25,226 nt of DNA. Source: DATMBL01 sp050735975. GTDB lineage: Bacteria > Desulfobacterota > Binatia > UBA9968. The notes below the pieces were generated by a model. The model was not told where the DNA came from and did no database searches. It worked only from the letters and a program-made list of their open reading frames with translations. Location of the stretch: assembly GCA_050735975.1 (NCBI GenBank), contig JBOHVS010000397.1:1-25226 (forward strand), written 5' to 3'. Numbering within the stretch: the stretch's first letter is position 1; each line of letters begins with the position of its first letter. Positions 15,767 to 24,300 of this stretch are shown one piece after another. The position numbers were made by a program, and so were the translations under genes.

Positions 15767-17050
15767 ATGGCGCTGCGGTATCTTTCTTGCACATGCATTG
15801 TCATGTTGGTCGCTCTCATGTTGTCTCGGGGGGGCGCGACACAGACCAATGCGCTCACCGCTCAAGGAATTGTTGAGGTAGGCCCGTCTGAGAACCTCCG
15901 GCTGCCTCCACCCTACGCCACCCCTTCGGCTCGGAACCGCTCTAAAGGGACCGGCTGGCCGCCAGGCCGAACGCCTACGCCTCCCTCCGGCTTCACCGTA
16001 AGTCTATTCGCCGACAACCTGGACAACCCGCGTTGGACATACGCGCTGCCTAACGGGGATGTAGTGGCGGTAGAATCCATCCGTGAGTCTCCCAATCGGC
16101 CCGCGGATCGTTCGGCAAACCGCATCACGTTGTTTAGGGACACCGACAAAGACGGGAACCCCGAATTTCGTGAGACCTTTCTCACGGGCCTCAACTTGCC
16201 GTTTGGCATGCTGCTGGTCGGCGATTGGTTTTACGTCGGCAATACGAATGGACTCGTCCGCTATCGTTACCGCGCCGGCCAAACGCGTATCGAGGCGAAA
16301 GGCGACAAGATCCTCGATCTCCCTGCCGGTGGCCATTTCACGCGCAATGTCATCGCGGATTCGACCGGTCGGAAACTCTACGTCGCCGTCGGCTCTACCG
16401 GCAATGTGGACGAGGACAAACGGGATGCTAAAGACCCCAGGCGCGCCGCCGTTTTACAAGTAAACCCTGACGGAAGCGGCATGCGGGTATTCGCCAGCGG
16501 GCTACGAAATCCCGTTGGCATGGATTGGGAGCCCAAAACAAACACTTTGTGGACTGTCGTAAACGAGCGGGATGGCTTGGGCGATGGTCTCGTGCCGGAC
16601 TATCTAACCAGCGTCAAAGAAGGCGCATTCTACGGCTGGCCCTATGCCTACTTCGGCCAGAACGAAGACCCGCGCAAAAAAGGCGAGCGGCCCGACCTTG
16701 TAGCAAAGGCAATCAAGCCTGACTATGCCCTCGGCTCTCATGTAGCGGCACTGGGGCTGGCCTTCTACCGGGGCAACTCCTTTCCGAGTCGCTACCACGG
16801 CGGCGCCTTCATCGGCATGCATGGGTCATGGAATCGCTCTAACCTCGTCGGTTACAAGGTCGCCTTCGTCCGCTTCGAGAACGGCAAGCCCACGGGACCG
16901 ATCGAAGATTTTCTCACCGGCTTTATTGCCAACGAGAAAACTTCGGAAGTCTACGGGCGGCCGGTCGGAGTGACGGTGTTGGACGACGGCTCGCTGCTGG
17001 TCGCCGATGACTGGGGGAAAAAGATCTGGCGGGTGAGCGCGCGTCACTGA
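15767..17050 (+). CDS. Secreted PQQ-dependent sugar dehydrogenase-like (sorbosone dehydrogenase family) protein
   Basis: A 427-aa six-bladed beta-propeller of the GDH/L-sorbosone dehydrogenase family. A signal peptide is seen (basic start then CIVMLVALMLSRGGA). The mature chain has the opening blade GFTVSLFADNLDNPRWTYALPNGDVV, the ASGLRNPVGMDWEP blade (about 246-259) with the family Arg-Asn-Pro, the GWPYAYFGQ segment, GMHGSWNR and the last blade VLDDGSLLVADDWGKKIWRV. It should oxidise sugars or aldoses in the periplasm using PQQ, passing electrons to the respiratory chain; the substrate is unknown. Start chosen at ATG 15767 after GGAAGGGAGGG; the longer GTG form at 15743 is less likely. Divergent from the decarboxylase. 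Confidence 0.9.
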   Translation: MALRYLSCTCIVMLVALMLSRGGATQTNALTAQGIVEVGPSENLRLPPPYATPSARNRSKGTGWPPGRTPTPPSGFTVSLFADNLDNPRWTYALPNGDVVAVESIRESPNRPADRSANRITLFRDTDKDGNPEFRETFLTGLNLPFGMLLVGDWFYVGNTNGLVRYRYRAGQTRIEAKGDKILDLPAGGHFTRNVIADSTGRKLYVAVGSTGNVDEDKRDAKDPRRAAVLQVNPDGSGMRVFASGLRNPVGMDWEPKTNTLWTVVNERDGLGDGLVPDYLTSVKEGAFYGWPYAYFGQNEDPRKKGERPDLVAKAIKPDYALGSHVAALGLAFYRGNSFPSRYHGGAFIGMHGSWNRSNLVGYKVAFVRFENGKPTGPIEDFLTGFIANEKTSEVYGRPVGVTVLDDGSLLVADDWGKKIWRVSARH

Positions 17051-17444
17051 TATAAACAGGTTAAGGTTCAGGCTCAAGTTCGGCTTCGAACTATCGAACT
17101 TCGAACCCTCGAACTTGGAACTTTCTCAAACCTCAGTCTCAGACTTGACCTTAACCTACCTAAGGAAACCCTTGCGCGAGATAATCTTCAGTGATAGTGG
17201 CTTAGGCGACATTTAAAGCGCAGCCTCGATATTTGGCCAGATTAAGAGAACTACCACACTTCAGTATGGGGCCTTCTGAAAGTGCGGTAGGCAAGAGTTC
17301 AAGGCTCAGGGAGTCTTCCCTGCGAAGCATTACCTCCAAGGATAACCCGACCAGAGCGTGTTTCAAAGCGCATGTTCTGCCCCTGCCGGTAATCAGGTTC
17401 CAGGGCCAAGGACATTAACACTGTCCCACTCTAAGGAGGAGAAC
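17051..17444. other. Intergenic region and possible long leader of the RRM gene
   Basis: The first ~110 bases are degenerate low-complexity text of words such as TTCGAACTATCGAACTTCGAA, in no reading frame of interest. The rest (17160-17440) has no convincing gene; a 61-codon frame at 17233-17418 is serine/arginine rich and not credible. It may be a structured 5' leader, since RRM-protein genes are often regulated there; not shown. Confidence 0.35.
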
Positions 17445-17753
17445 ATGACGAATAAACTCTACGTCGGTGGATTGTCCTACGCCACCACCGACAAGCAGCT
17501 CGAAGAGCTGTTTGCGACGCACGGAACGGTGGAGTCCGCCCGCGTGATCACCGACAAATTTACCGGCCGGTCCAAGGGGTTTGGATTTGTTGAGATGAGT
17601 TCCGGGGCAGAAGCCCAGACCGCGATTCAGGCCCTCAATGGAACCGACTTTGACGGACGCAACATCACCGTCAATGAGGCTCGGCCTCAAGAGAAGCGCT
17701 CAAGCTTCGGCGGCGAACGAAGGGGCGGCGGTGGCGGGCGGAACCGCTGGTAA
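17445..17753 (+). CDS. RRM-type RNA-binding protein
   Basis: A 102-aa cytoplasmic single-RRM protein. RNP2 is LYVGGL (5-10), RNP1 is KGFGFVEM (44-51), each with the aromatic residues that stack on RNA bases. The C-terminal tail after ~85 is Ser/Gly/Arg-rich (GGERRGGGGGRNRW), as in bacterial Rbp proteins related to cold adaptation. The start is at ATG 17445, with AAGGAGGAGAAC just upstream. It has its own gene with a hairpin after the stop. An RNA chaperone or mRNA-stability role is likely by family. Confidence 0.95.
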   Translation: MTNKLYVGGLSYATTDKQLEELFATHGTVESARVITDKFTGRSKGFGFVEMSSGAEAQTAIQALNGTDFDGRNITVNEARPQEKRSSFGGERRGGGGGRNRW

Positions 17754-17771
17754 TCGCATTCCGTAGAGCTT

Positions 17772-17809
17772 AACGTAAAGGGCGTCAGGTCGGTACGCCC
17801 CTTTACGTT
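17772..17809 (+). terminator. Hairpin after RRM gene, probable terminator
   Basis: AACGTAAAGGGCGT (17772-17785) pairs with ACGCCCCTTTACGTT (17795-17809), leaving one bulged C. It is followed by CTCACTT rather than a T-run, so termination would be weak or protein assisted; it may also protect the transcript end. Confidence 0.6.
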
Positions 17810-17950
17810 CTCACTTCGTCCACCTTTGGTGCGCAGACAGTAAGAGGGAAGCCACAAACCTGACAGGAGAAAAAAATCTGACGCCGCAGCTTTCCTAATA
17901 CCTACGCCGAAAGCTACCTGTTGCCTCTGGTATGTGTTAAGGTAATCACC

Positions 17951-18127
17951 ATGGGAAATCAAACCTACATGAAGCGCCAGAAAGAGTTGGCGCGCCAACA
18001 GAAGCAGAGGGACAAGGCCGCCCGGCGGCAGCAACGTAAAGCGGAGAAGAGAATAGGCGGGCCGCCGCTTGAAGGCGAAGATCCGATCACGGGAGAGATC
18101 CAACCCGGCGCGCAGACACAAAAGTAA
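17951..18127 (+). CDS. Small charged conserved-type protein, 58 aa
   Basis: MGNQTYMKRQKELARQ opens a very basic helix (about 8-35, Lys/Arg/Gln) followed by an acidic/proline tail (LEGEDPITGEIQPG). I recall similar short proteins beginning MG.KT..KRQKE in deltaproteobacterial genomes, of unknown function; this was not checked. ATG 17951 with AAGG upstream at a suitable spacing. The highly basic helix could bind nucleic acid or ribosomes. Confidence 0.65.
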   Translation: MGNQTYMKRQKELARQQKQRDKAARRQQRKAEKRIGGPPLEGEDPITGEIQPGAQTQK

Positions 18128-18241
18128 CTATTCCTTGCTTCCAGCAACTCGGGCATGCTCGCTTTTGGCGCGACTTTGAATAACTTGGGTTTAGCGGTCG
18201 TTTGTCCCGTTCCGGCGAAGTCACATTAGAGGCCCACGATC

Positions 18242-18367
18242 ATGCGAATGACCGTCATCGGAGTTGGTCCCATCGGCGGGATCATCGGGGGCAGGCTCGG
18301 CCGCGCGGAGAACGACATCACGTTTGTCGACGTAGACAAGGAACGCATCGCCGCAGCCGGAGGGTAG
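18242..18367 (+). pseudogene. N-terminal fragment of ketopantoate reductase (PanE/ApbA family)
   Basis: A short open frame of 41 codons: MRMTVIGVGPIGGIIGGRLG begins a Rossmann fold with the GxGxIGG motif and ends with FVDVDKERIAAAGG then stop. This matches the first beta-alpha-beta unit of 2-dehydropantoate 2-reductases (usual length ~300 aa). GAGG lies upstream as a ribosome site. Everything after residue ~38 is missing; the leftward kinase-like gene starts 8 bases beyond. It looks like a truncated remnant, or a stub left by recombination. Confidence 0.7.
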
Positions 18368-18374
18368 AATGAAG

Positions 18375-18698
18375 TTACCTGGTTGTCGCCGCTGGCAATT
18401 TCTGCGGCGGATATGGGCGGTTTCTTGCCGCGCTCGTCTTCTTTGGATTGTCTTCTTCTTTGATTGATTGAGCCAGCTCTTCCAGTAGTGCATTCATCTT
18501 GTGAATCATGATCTCCAAGTTCTCCAGCGAGCGCTTGTCACGAGGGGTGTAAGCGGCATCGGATTCGAGGCTTCCGACGTTCAAAAGCACGATGCTCATG
18601 CAGTTTCTTAAATCATGAAATATTTCAACGGGCGCATGATGGCTCCCGGCGAGCCGAGGCGTCCTAGTGGAAGATCGGGTGAGTTTTCCGGCTATCAT
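18375..18698 (-). CDS. Stand-alone histidine kinase dimerisation (DHp/HisKA-like) protein
   Basis: A 107-aa protein. FHDLRN (27-32) matches the H-box of HisKA histidine kinases, with His28 as potential phospho-acceptor. It is followed by SIVLLNVGSLESD and a second helix SLENLEIMIHKMNALLEELAQ, i.e. the two-helix DHp hairpin. There is no ATP-binding (HATPase_c) domain and no sensor domain. The tail is basic/proline-rich. ATG 18698 has AGGAGG at ideal spacing; a GTG form six residues longer is less likely. It may be a phosphotransfer protein (an Hpt-like acceptor) or a truncated kinase. The strong ribosome site and intact frame favour a functional gene. Confidence 0.6.
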   Translation of the reverse strand: MIAGKLTRSSTRTPRLAGSHHAPVEIFHDLRNCMSIVLLNVGSLESDAAYTPRDKRSLENLEIMIHKMNALLEELAQSIKEEDNPKKTSAARNRPYPPQKLPAATTR

Positions 18699-18898
18699 GA
18701 CAACCTCCTGCTGCACGTTGCGTGATGTGCAGAGCCTCTCTGGCTAAAACAACCTGACCAGTCGATGCCTCCACTATCACCACCGCCCAGGCAGACGCCA
18801 TCAAATCCCCCAAGCTGTCGGCCCCTTTTCTACTACATTCCGCCGGCAGCCTGCAAGCTCATCGAAGCACCGCAAGCGAACGGATGTTCGAACACCAT

Positions 18899-19126
18899 TT
18901 AGATTGGCATCGCCCATAGATCAGTGGATAAACCCCAGGATCTTCCAGTAAGGGACACGACCGGCAATGGCCAAGAAGGTAGCAACGAACTTGGCGGCCA
19001 GGATTTTTCTTGCTTGGGCATGTGAAAACGCCAGCCCGTAACCTCAAAACCGTAGGACTCGAGCCGATCTTGGAGCACCGCTTTAATATCTTCTTCATCG
19101 TCGACGATCAGGAGCTTAAATTTCAT
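18899..19126 (-). pseudogene. Truncated response regulator receiver
   Basis: Residues 1-34 from ATG 19126, MKFKLLIVDDEEDIKAVLQD then LESYGFEVTG, match the N-terminus of a receiver with Asp9/Asp10. After that the sequence (PKQEKSWPPSSLLPSWPLP) is not receiver-like; the phospho-acceptor Asp and Lys are missing. The open frame ends at 18899. This is probably a frameshifted or truncated remnant. It lies just upstream of the DHp-only gene in the same direction, so the pair could be remains of a two-component operon. Confidence 0.6.
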
Positions 19127-19277
19127 TGTCTTCAATCAACCTCTCAACGACCCTAAACATCGTGTGTTGACAATATGAATTGAGCTGCGTCTTAAAACAC
19201 ATTTCAGCATTCACTCGGATATTTTCGTCGGGCATATCTTCAACACTCTCTGCGTTTGAATAACTCTCGAGGCGCAT
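19116..19277 (-). CDS. Possible 53-aa micro-ORF overlapping the receiver start
   Basis: MRLESYSNAESVEDMP is followed by an open frame ending RVVERLIEDNEI and TAA. Its last 11 bases (ATGAAATTTAA) overlap the start codon of the truncated receiver, so the two would be translationally coupled. The ribosome site is poor (GACGAGG abutting the ATG). It is not recognised; it may be a leader peptide or chance. Confidence 0.35.
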   Translation of the reverse strand: MRLESYSNAESVEDMPDENIRVNAEMCFKTQLNSYCQHTMFRVVERLIEDNEI

Positions 19278-19537
19278 CCTCGTCAGGCGTTACGGCCAGC
19301 ATACTGTGAGTTTTTCTAAATGAGAGAGCAAGAGCAGTGCCGAAGGCGCGGGCAAGCAAATGTGAGGAGAAAATCAGTTGTTTTCTCCATTGTTAGGTCG
19401 TTTTTCATGAATTGATCATAACCATCGCCATCCGAACGAGCCGGACGAATCCGCGACTTCGTTTACAGTCGCCCACGTTTCCACTACTTAATCTCTCGTC
19501 AGGTAAGGACTTTCTTCGCCGTCCAGCCGTAGTCAGC
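19278..19537. other. Intergenic region, no gene recognised
   Basis: Short fragments with protein-like composition can be read leftward, but none has a start and stop of gene length. No terminator or RNA was recognised. Confidence 0.35.
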
Positions 19538-19570
19538 GCGTCTACTTCGCGTCTACTTCGCGTCTACTTC
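19538..19570 (+). repeat. Three direct 11-bp repeats before the GAF-AAA regulator gene
   Basis: GCGTCTACTTC occurs three times head to tail (19538-19548, 19549-19559, 19560-19570), immediately followed by GTTGACAG, which carries a perfect TTGACA hexamer. The spacing of about one helical turn would put the repeats on one DNA face. The downstream start codon is at 19609, with GGAG at 19599-19602. Confidence 0.7.
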
Positions 19571-19608
19571 GTTGACAGTGCTTCCTTTGATATGTTACGG
19601 AGCGGCCA

Positions 19609-21168
19609 ATGGATCCGAGCGACCCAACTCCTGCCTCTGCTGTCTCTCACCAGAAAGAAAAGGACCGCGTTGAGAAGTTGCAGGCGGTTCTTAACATCTG
19701 CAGAAAAATGAACCTCGCAAGAGACGTCGCCACCCTGCAGGAGCTGATCACCAAGGAAGCCAGGGGGTTGATGCAAGCAGATCGTGTGAGCGTCTTTCTG
19801 CTCGACCGGGAAAACTGCGAGCTCTGGTCGATAGTCTCGCAAGAGAAAGGAACGATTCGTTTCGACGCGCGCTTGGGAATTGCGGGCAACGTGGCCCTGA
19901 CGGGCCAGACGATCAACGTAGCCGACGCCTACGAACATCCGCTGTTTTACAAAGAGATTGACTCTACCACGGGTTTTCGGACACAGACCCTCCTGGCCGT
20001 GCCCCTGAAAAACTTGAAGGGAGAGATCGTCGGCGTGTGCGAAGCGGTCAACAAACGTGACGGCCCGTTCACGGCAGAGGACGCGGAGATCCTTGAAACC
20101 TTTGCGGGTCACGTCTCTGACGCGTTCGAAACCGCTCAGCTCGTTGAACAGATAGAGAGGAAGAAGCTCCACCCGCCCAAAGAAGGCGTTCCTCGCGCGG
20201 ACCTTGAAGGCGGATTCTCCACGCAGAACATCGTCGGCATGAGTCACAGAACTCAAGCTATCGTCCGCTTGATCGACCAGATTCGGGCTAGCTCTGTGGA
20301 CGTATTGATTCAGGGCGAGAGCGGAACAGGAAAAGAGCTGGTCGCGAAAGCGCTGCACTACAACAGCCCGCGGGCCAAAGGTCCATTTGTCGCGCTGAAT
20401 TGCGCCGCCGTGCCCGACAATCTTGTGGAGTCGGAACTGTTCGGCATCGAAAAGGGTATCGCGACAGGGGTGGATCGACGGACCGGTAAATTCGAGCAAG
20501 CCCATGGAGGAACGCTGTTTCTTGATGAGGTTGGCGATCTGAGCCTGGCGGCACAGGCCAAGATCCTGCGTGTCCTCCAGGAGCGGGCTGTCGATCGCGT
20601 GGGCGGTAAAACTCCGGTTCCCATTGACGTGCGTGTGATTGCAGCCACAAACAAGGATTTGGAAGCCGCCATTAAGGAACGGGCGTTCCGCGCAGACTTG
20701 TATTACCGGTTAAAGGTCATTCACATTCAGACGCCCTCTCTTCGCGATGTTCCGGAAGACATACCGCTTTTGGCGAACCATTTCCTCGGTAAATATTGCA
20801 CCATGCTGCAAACAGACCTGAAGCAATTGACCCCGGCCGCTCTGGACTGTTTAAAAAGCCATCAGTGGCCTGGAAACGCAAGGCAATTAGAAAACGAGGT
20901 TAAACGCGTTGTTGCTTCCGTCCGAGGAAAATCAATAGCGGCGGAACATCTGGATACGTCCATACGAACCTTGCGACCAGATTCAGCACCTGCGCACGAA
21001 TCCGCCTCTTTTCGATCTCTGCCGACTGCCGTTGAAGCCCTGGAGCGGCGGTTAATCGAAGAGGCGCTGCGCGAATCCAAAGGCAACAAACAAAAGGCCG
21101 CGCTCGCACTAGGGCTAAGCCGCCAGGGCCTGATCAAAAAGTTGAAGCGCTTACGGATCGGTCTATGA
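19609..21168 (+). CDS. GAF-AAA+-Fis transcriptional regulator (NtrC family, altered GAFTGA loop)
   Basis: A 519-aa bacterial enhancer-binding-protein-like regulator. A GAF sensor domain (about 25-180; GLMQADRVSVFLLD, AVPLKNLKGEIVGVCEAVNK) is followed by an AAA+ domain: Walker A GESGTGKE (236-243), Walker B GGTLFLDEVGD (300-310), sensor ATN (346-348), arginine region RADLYYRL (361-368) and WPGNARQLEN (420-429). The Fis-type helix-turn-helix is at ~475-519 (NKQKAALALGLSRQGLIKKL). The normal GAFTGA loop that contacts sigma-54 reads GIATGV (283-288) with one residue fewer after it; the phenylalanine is absent. The protein may not work with sigma-54 in the usual way. 183 bases before the CHAT gene on the same strand, so it is a likely regulator of it. 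Confidence 0.93.
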   Translation: MDPSDPTPASAVSHQKEKDRVEKLQAVLNICRKMNLARDVATLQELITKEARGLMQADRVSVFLLDRENCELWSIVSQEKGTIRFDARLGIAGNVALTGQTINVADAYEHPLFYKEIDSTTGFRTQTLLAVPLKNLKGEIVGVCEAVNKRDGPFTAEDAEILETFAGHVSDAFETAQLVEQIERKKLHPPKEGVPRADLEGGFSTQNIVGMSHRTQAIVRLIDQIRASSVDVLIQGESGTGKELVAKALHYNSPRAKGPFVALNCAAVPDNLVESELFGIEKGIATGVDRRTGKFEQAHGGTLFLDEVGDLSLAAQAKILRVLQERAVDRVGGKTPVPIDVRVIAATNKDLEAAIKERAFRADLYYRLKVIHIQTPSLRDVPEDIPLLANHFLGKYCTMLQTDLKQLTPAALDCLKSHQWPGNARQLENEVKRVVASVRGKSIAAEHLDTSIRTLRPDSAPAHESASFRSLPTAVEALERRLIEEALRESKGNKQKAALALGLSRQGLIKKLKRLRIGL

Positions 21169-21351
21169 GCACTGATGGAGTTTCCACAATGCCCCAGCGC
21201 CTTGGACTCTGCGGCGCCACCACATGTTGGATTACCTATCATCGCCGGACCTAACGTGCCGTCACTCGTAAGTAAGCATCGTGAAAGAGACCGGTCCGCA
21301 TGGGTCTCGAGAACACCAGGTAACGATATCCATTAAGGCTGGAGGATCGAT

Positions 21352-24300
21352 ATGGCTCCACGTCGTCGGCCCAGACGATCAAAAACAATAACGAAGAGCC
21401 CAGACGTGCCGAATGTTTCATCAGAACTTCATGATGGTCTTCGCGCTTACTCGTACAGCGAAAAGGAAATCGAAAAGCTACTCGTTATGGGAGAAGACAG
21501 CGAAAGATTGAGGGCCTATTTCGGTGATGAAAACTACGAAGAGCTACGGGAACTTGCCCATGAAGCCCAGGCGCAGGAGAGAAGGGCGCGGGGCGGCCCA
21601 CGCGTACTGATATTGCCCGGCATCATGGGGTCAACGATCGGTAAACGACGACCGATCTTTGACGATGTGATTTGGTTCGATCCCATCGATATCATCCGTG
21701 GCAATCTTATGGTTTTGGCTCTGAACGGCAAGTCGTCTTATACCTCTTTGGATGCTATTCCCTTGGCGTACACAGGGCTGCGGCTGCGCCTGAGGATTGC
21801 TGGCTATGACGCAGACTACCATCACTATGATTGGCGGTTAAGCATCGACGATCTGGGCGCTGGATTGGTGACACGGTTAAGACATGAGGCCGCAGAGGAC
21901 GTTTTCCTTGTCGCTCACAGCATGGGCGGTCTCGTTGCGCGATCGGCCATCGCCCAAAGAGCGCCAAAAATTAGGCGCCTGATCATGCTGGGGACCCCGA
22001 ATCATGGATCGTTCGTGCCAGCCCAATCGATCCGTGGCGTTTACTCTGTCGTCAAGCAGATAGCCGCGCTCGACCGCCATCACGATGTCGACCAATTGTC
22101 CGCGAAAGTTTTCACCACCTTTCCCGGTCTCTACCAGATGTTGCCGACGACGGAAAAATTTGGCGCCTTAGATCTCTATGACGCTGCCAACTGGCCGAAA
22201 CGCGGACCCAAGCCTCGACAGCCTATGCTCGACAGGGTCCAATCCGTCCAACAATCCTTAGCCAAAGCGGATGATCGTTTCTTTTTGATTGCGGGTGTAA
22301 ATCAGGAAACAACCGTGAGTCTCAGATTGGAACAAGACGAATTCGTGTATGATTATTCGATCGAAGGCGATGGCACGGTGCCGCTAGCGCTTGCTGAATT
22401 GGCGGGAGCCCAGACTTACTATGCGGACGAATCTCACGGCAGCCTTCCCAACAATCGCATTGTCGCGAAGGCCGTTTCCGATCTGTTGGCGACCGGCGCG
22501 ACCTCTGAGCTTCCCCAGGAATGGGCCCCGGTCCGCCGCGGATTGATCCGTTCAGTAACCGACAAAGCGCTGCAGATTCCACCCTATGGAGAACGGCAAG
22601 GGACTGACTTGACAAAGGATGAAGTTCGCCATGCCCTCGAACCTGTTGTGTCGCCAGACGCGCACGATACAGGGGTTACGGCTACGGGAAAGTTAGCTGT
22701 GTCGATGCAGGCAGCCGCGTATCTCCCGGAATTCAACCAGATTGTTGTGGGAAGGCGCCGGCAGCAACGGATCGATATACGCTTGGCTCTCGGAAGCATT
22801 ACGGAAGTCGATACACGGGCTTATGTACTAGGAGTTTATCGCGATGTGACTCCCAGCGGTCCGGCGGCAGCTTTAGACGAGCGGCTGGGCGGCGCGATCA
22901 AGGATTTTACAGCACGCCGTATGTTCTCGGGAAACGCCGGAGAGATCTTTGTGCTGCCGACCGGGCGCCATCCGCTTGCGGCGGATTTGATTCTTTTCAT
23001 CGGTCTGGGACACTTCGATCGGATGACGCCGGAGGTGTTGCAGCTTGCGGCCGAGAACGTCCTCCGCACCTGCGTAAGGACAAAAATAGAAGAGTTTGCG
23101 ACTGTGTTGGTAGGCGCCGGATCGGGTCCTAAGCCCGCTGCAATTTTACAAAACTTGCTTACCGGCTTTTTTCGCGCGCTCAAAGACTCCGATCGCGAGC
23201 AAAGTTTCCGTCGGATCACGTTCTGTGAACTGGATCGAGCGAGGTACGAGGAAATCAGGCAGGAACTGTTGCTGCTTTCGAGCACGCCTTTATTCGATGA
23301 GGTAGAGATCACGTTGGATGAAATCACTGTCCCGCCAGCCCCCCTCATAGCGCGAGCCGTGGTAGCGGGGCTGCAGCCGATTTATCTTATCGTGCGTCAA
23401 GAAGAGCCGCAGCGCGGGATGCTGCAGTTTCAATCTTCGGTCCTCACCGCCGGAGCCAAAGCGACCGTTATCACTGACACTCGAATGGTTGAGAAACGAA
23501 AATTGGACGCGCACCTGAGTATTATCGAAACAGCGAAATTTACTCCGAAGTCACTGGACGGTTTTGGAGACAAACTGGCTAACATGGTCTTGGCGGAGCG
23601 AGTCATTTCGGTCCTCCCGTCTATGCGAGACCGCCACGTCGTGATCGTTCACGATGCGCTATCTTCGCGAGTTCCATGGGAAGTCATTCGCGTGAATGGG
23701 TGGTGTCCTGCGGTGAACGCGGGGCTTAGTCGAAGGTACGTCGCCGACAATCTTTCGGTAGCCAAATGGTTAGAGCAGCGTCAGCAAGCCCCCATATTGA
23801 ACCTTCTTACAGTGATAAACCCCACGCTGGACCTCCCGGGTGCAAAAGCCGAAGGAAAACGCATTCGCGAGCTCTTCGGTAGCCACCCATCGATCAAAAT
23901 TACCGAGCTTTATGGCGCCGAAGCTACCAGACCCGCTGTGCTCGGTAAAATTAAGTCGGCCGACTACGATGTAATCCACTATGCCGGCCACGCTTTTTTT
24001 GACGAAAAGAATCCCGCCGGCAGCGGCATTCTATGCCACGGCGATCAAGTTCTTAGCGGAGCTGACCTGGCCAGCATCGGAAATTTGCCCAGCCTGGTAT
24101 TCTTCAACGCCTGCGAAGCGGGCCGCATACGGAAGGCCCCTGCACGCGGTAAGCGAGCAATCGGTATCGCCAAACGCGCGGATCGTGCAGTTGGTTTGGC
24201 TGAAGCTTTCTTGCGGGGCGGAGTCGCCAATTACCTTGGAACCTATTGGCCCGTAGGTGACGAAGCCGCCAGTGCGTTTGCCGAAACTTTTTACACTGCG

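Noticed and set aside
17233..17418. 61-codon frame before the RRM gene
   Set aside because: Arg/Ser-rich, no family, overlaps the leader of a clear gene.
18664..18801. 45-codon minus-strand frame (starts MASAWAVVIVEAS) overlapping the DHp gene start
   Set aside because: Overlaps a better-supported gene in another frame and the second half is not protein-like.
18899..19030. Alternative minus-strand frame (AFSHAQARKILAAKF...) as the true continuation of the receiver
   Set aside because: It is open and protein-like but does not contain receiver residues, so a frameshift repair cannot be claimed.
21175..21336. 53-codon ATG frame between regulator and CHAT gene
   Set aside because: Pro/Ser-rich translation, no ribosome site, ends 15 bases before the CHAT start; probably chance.
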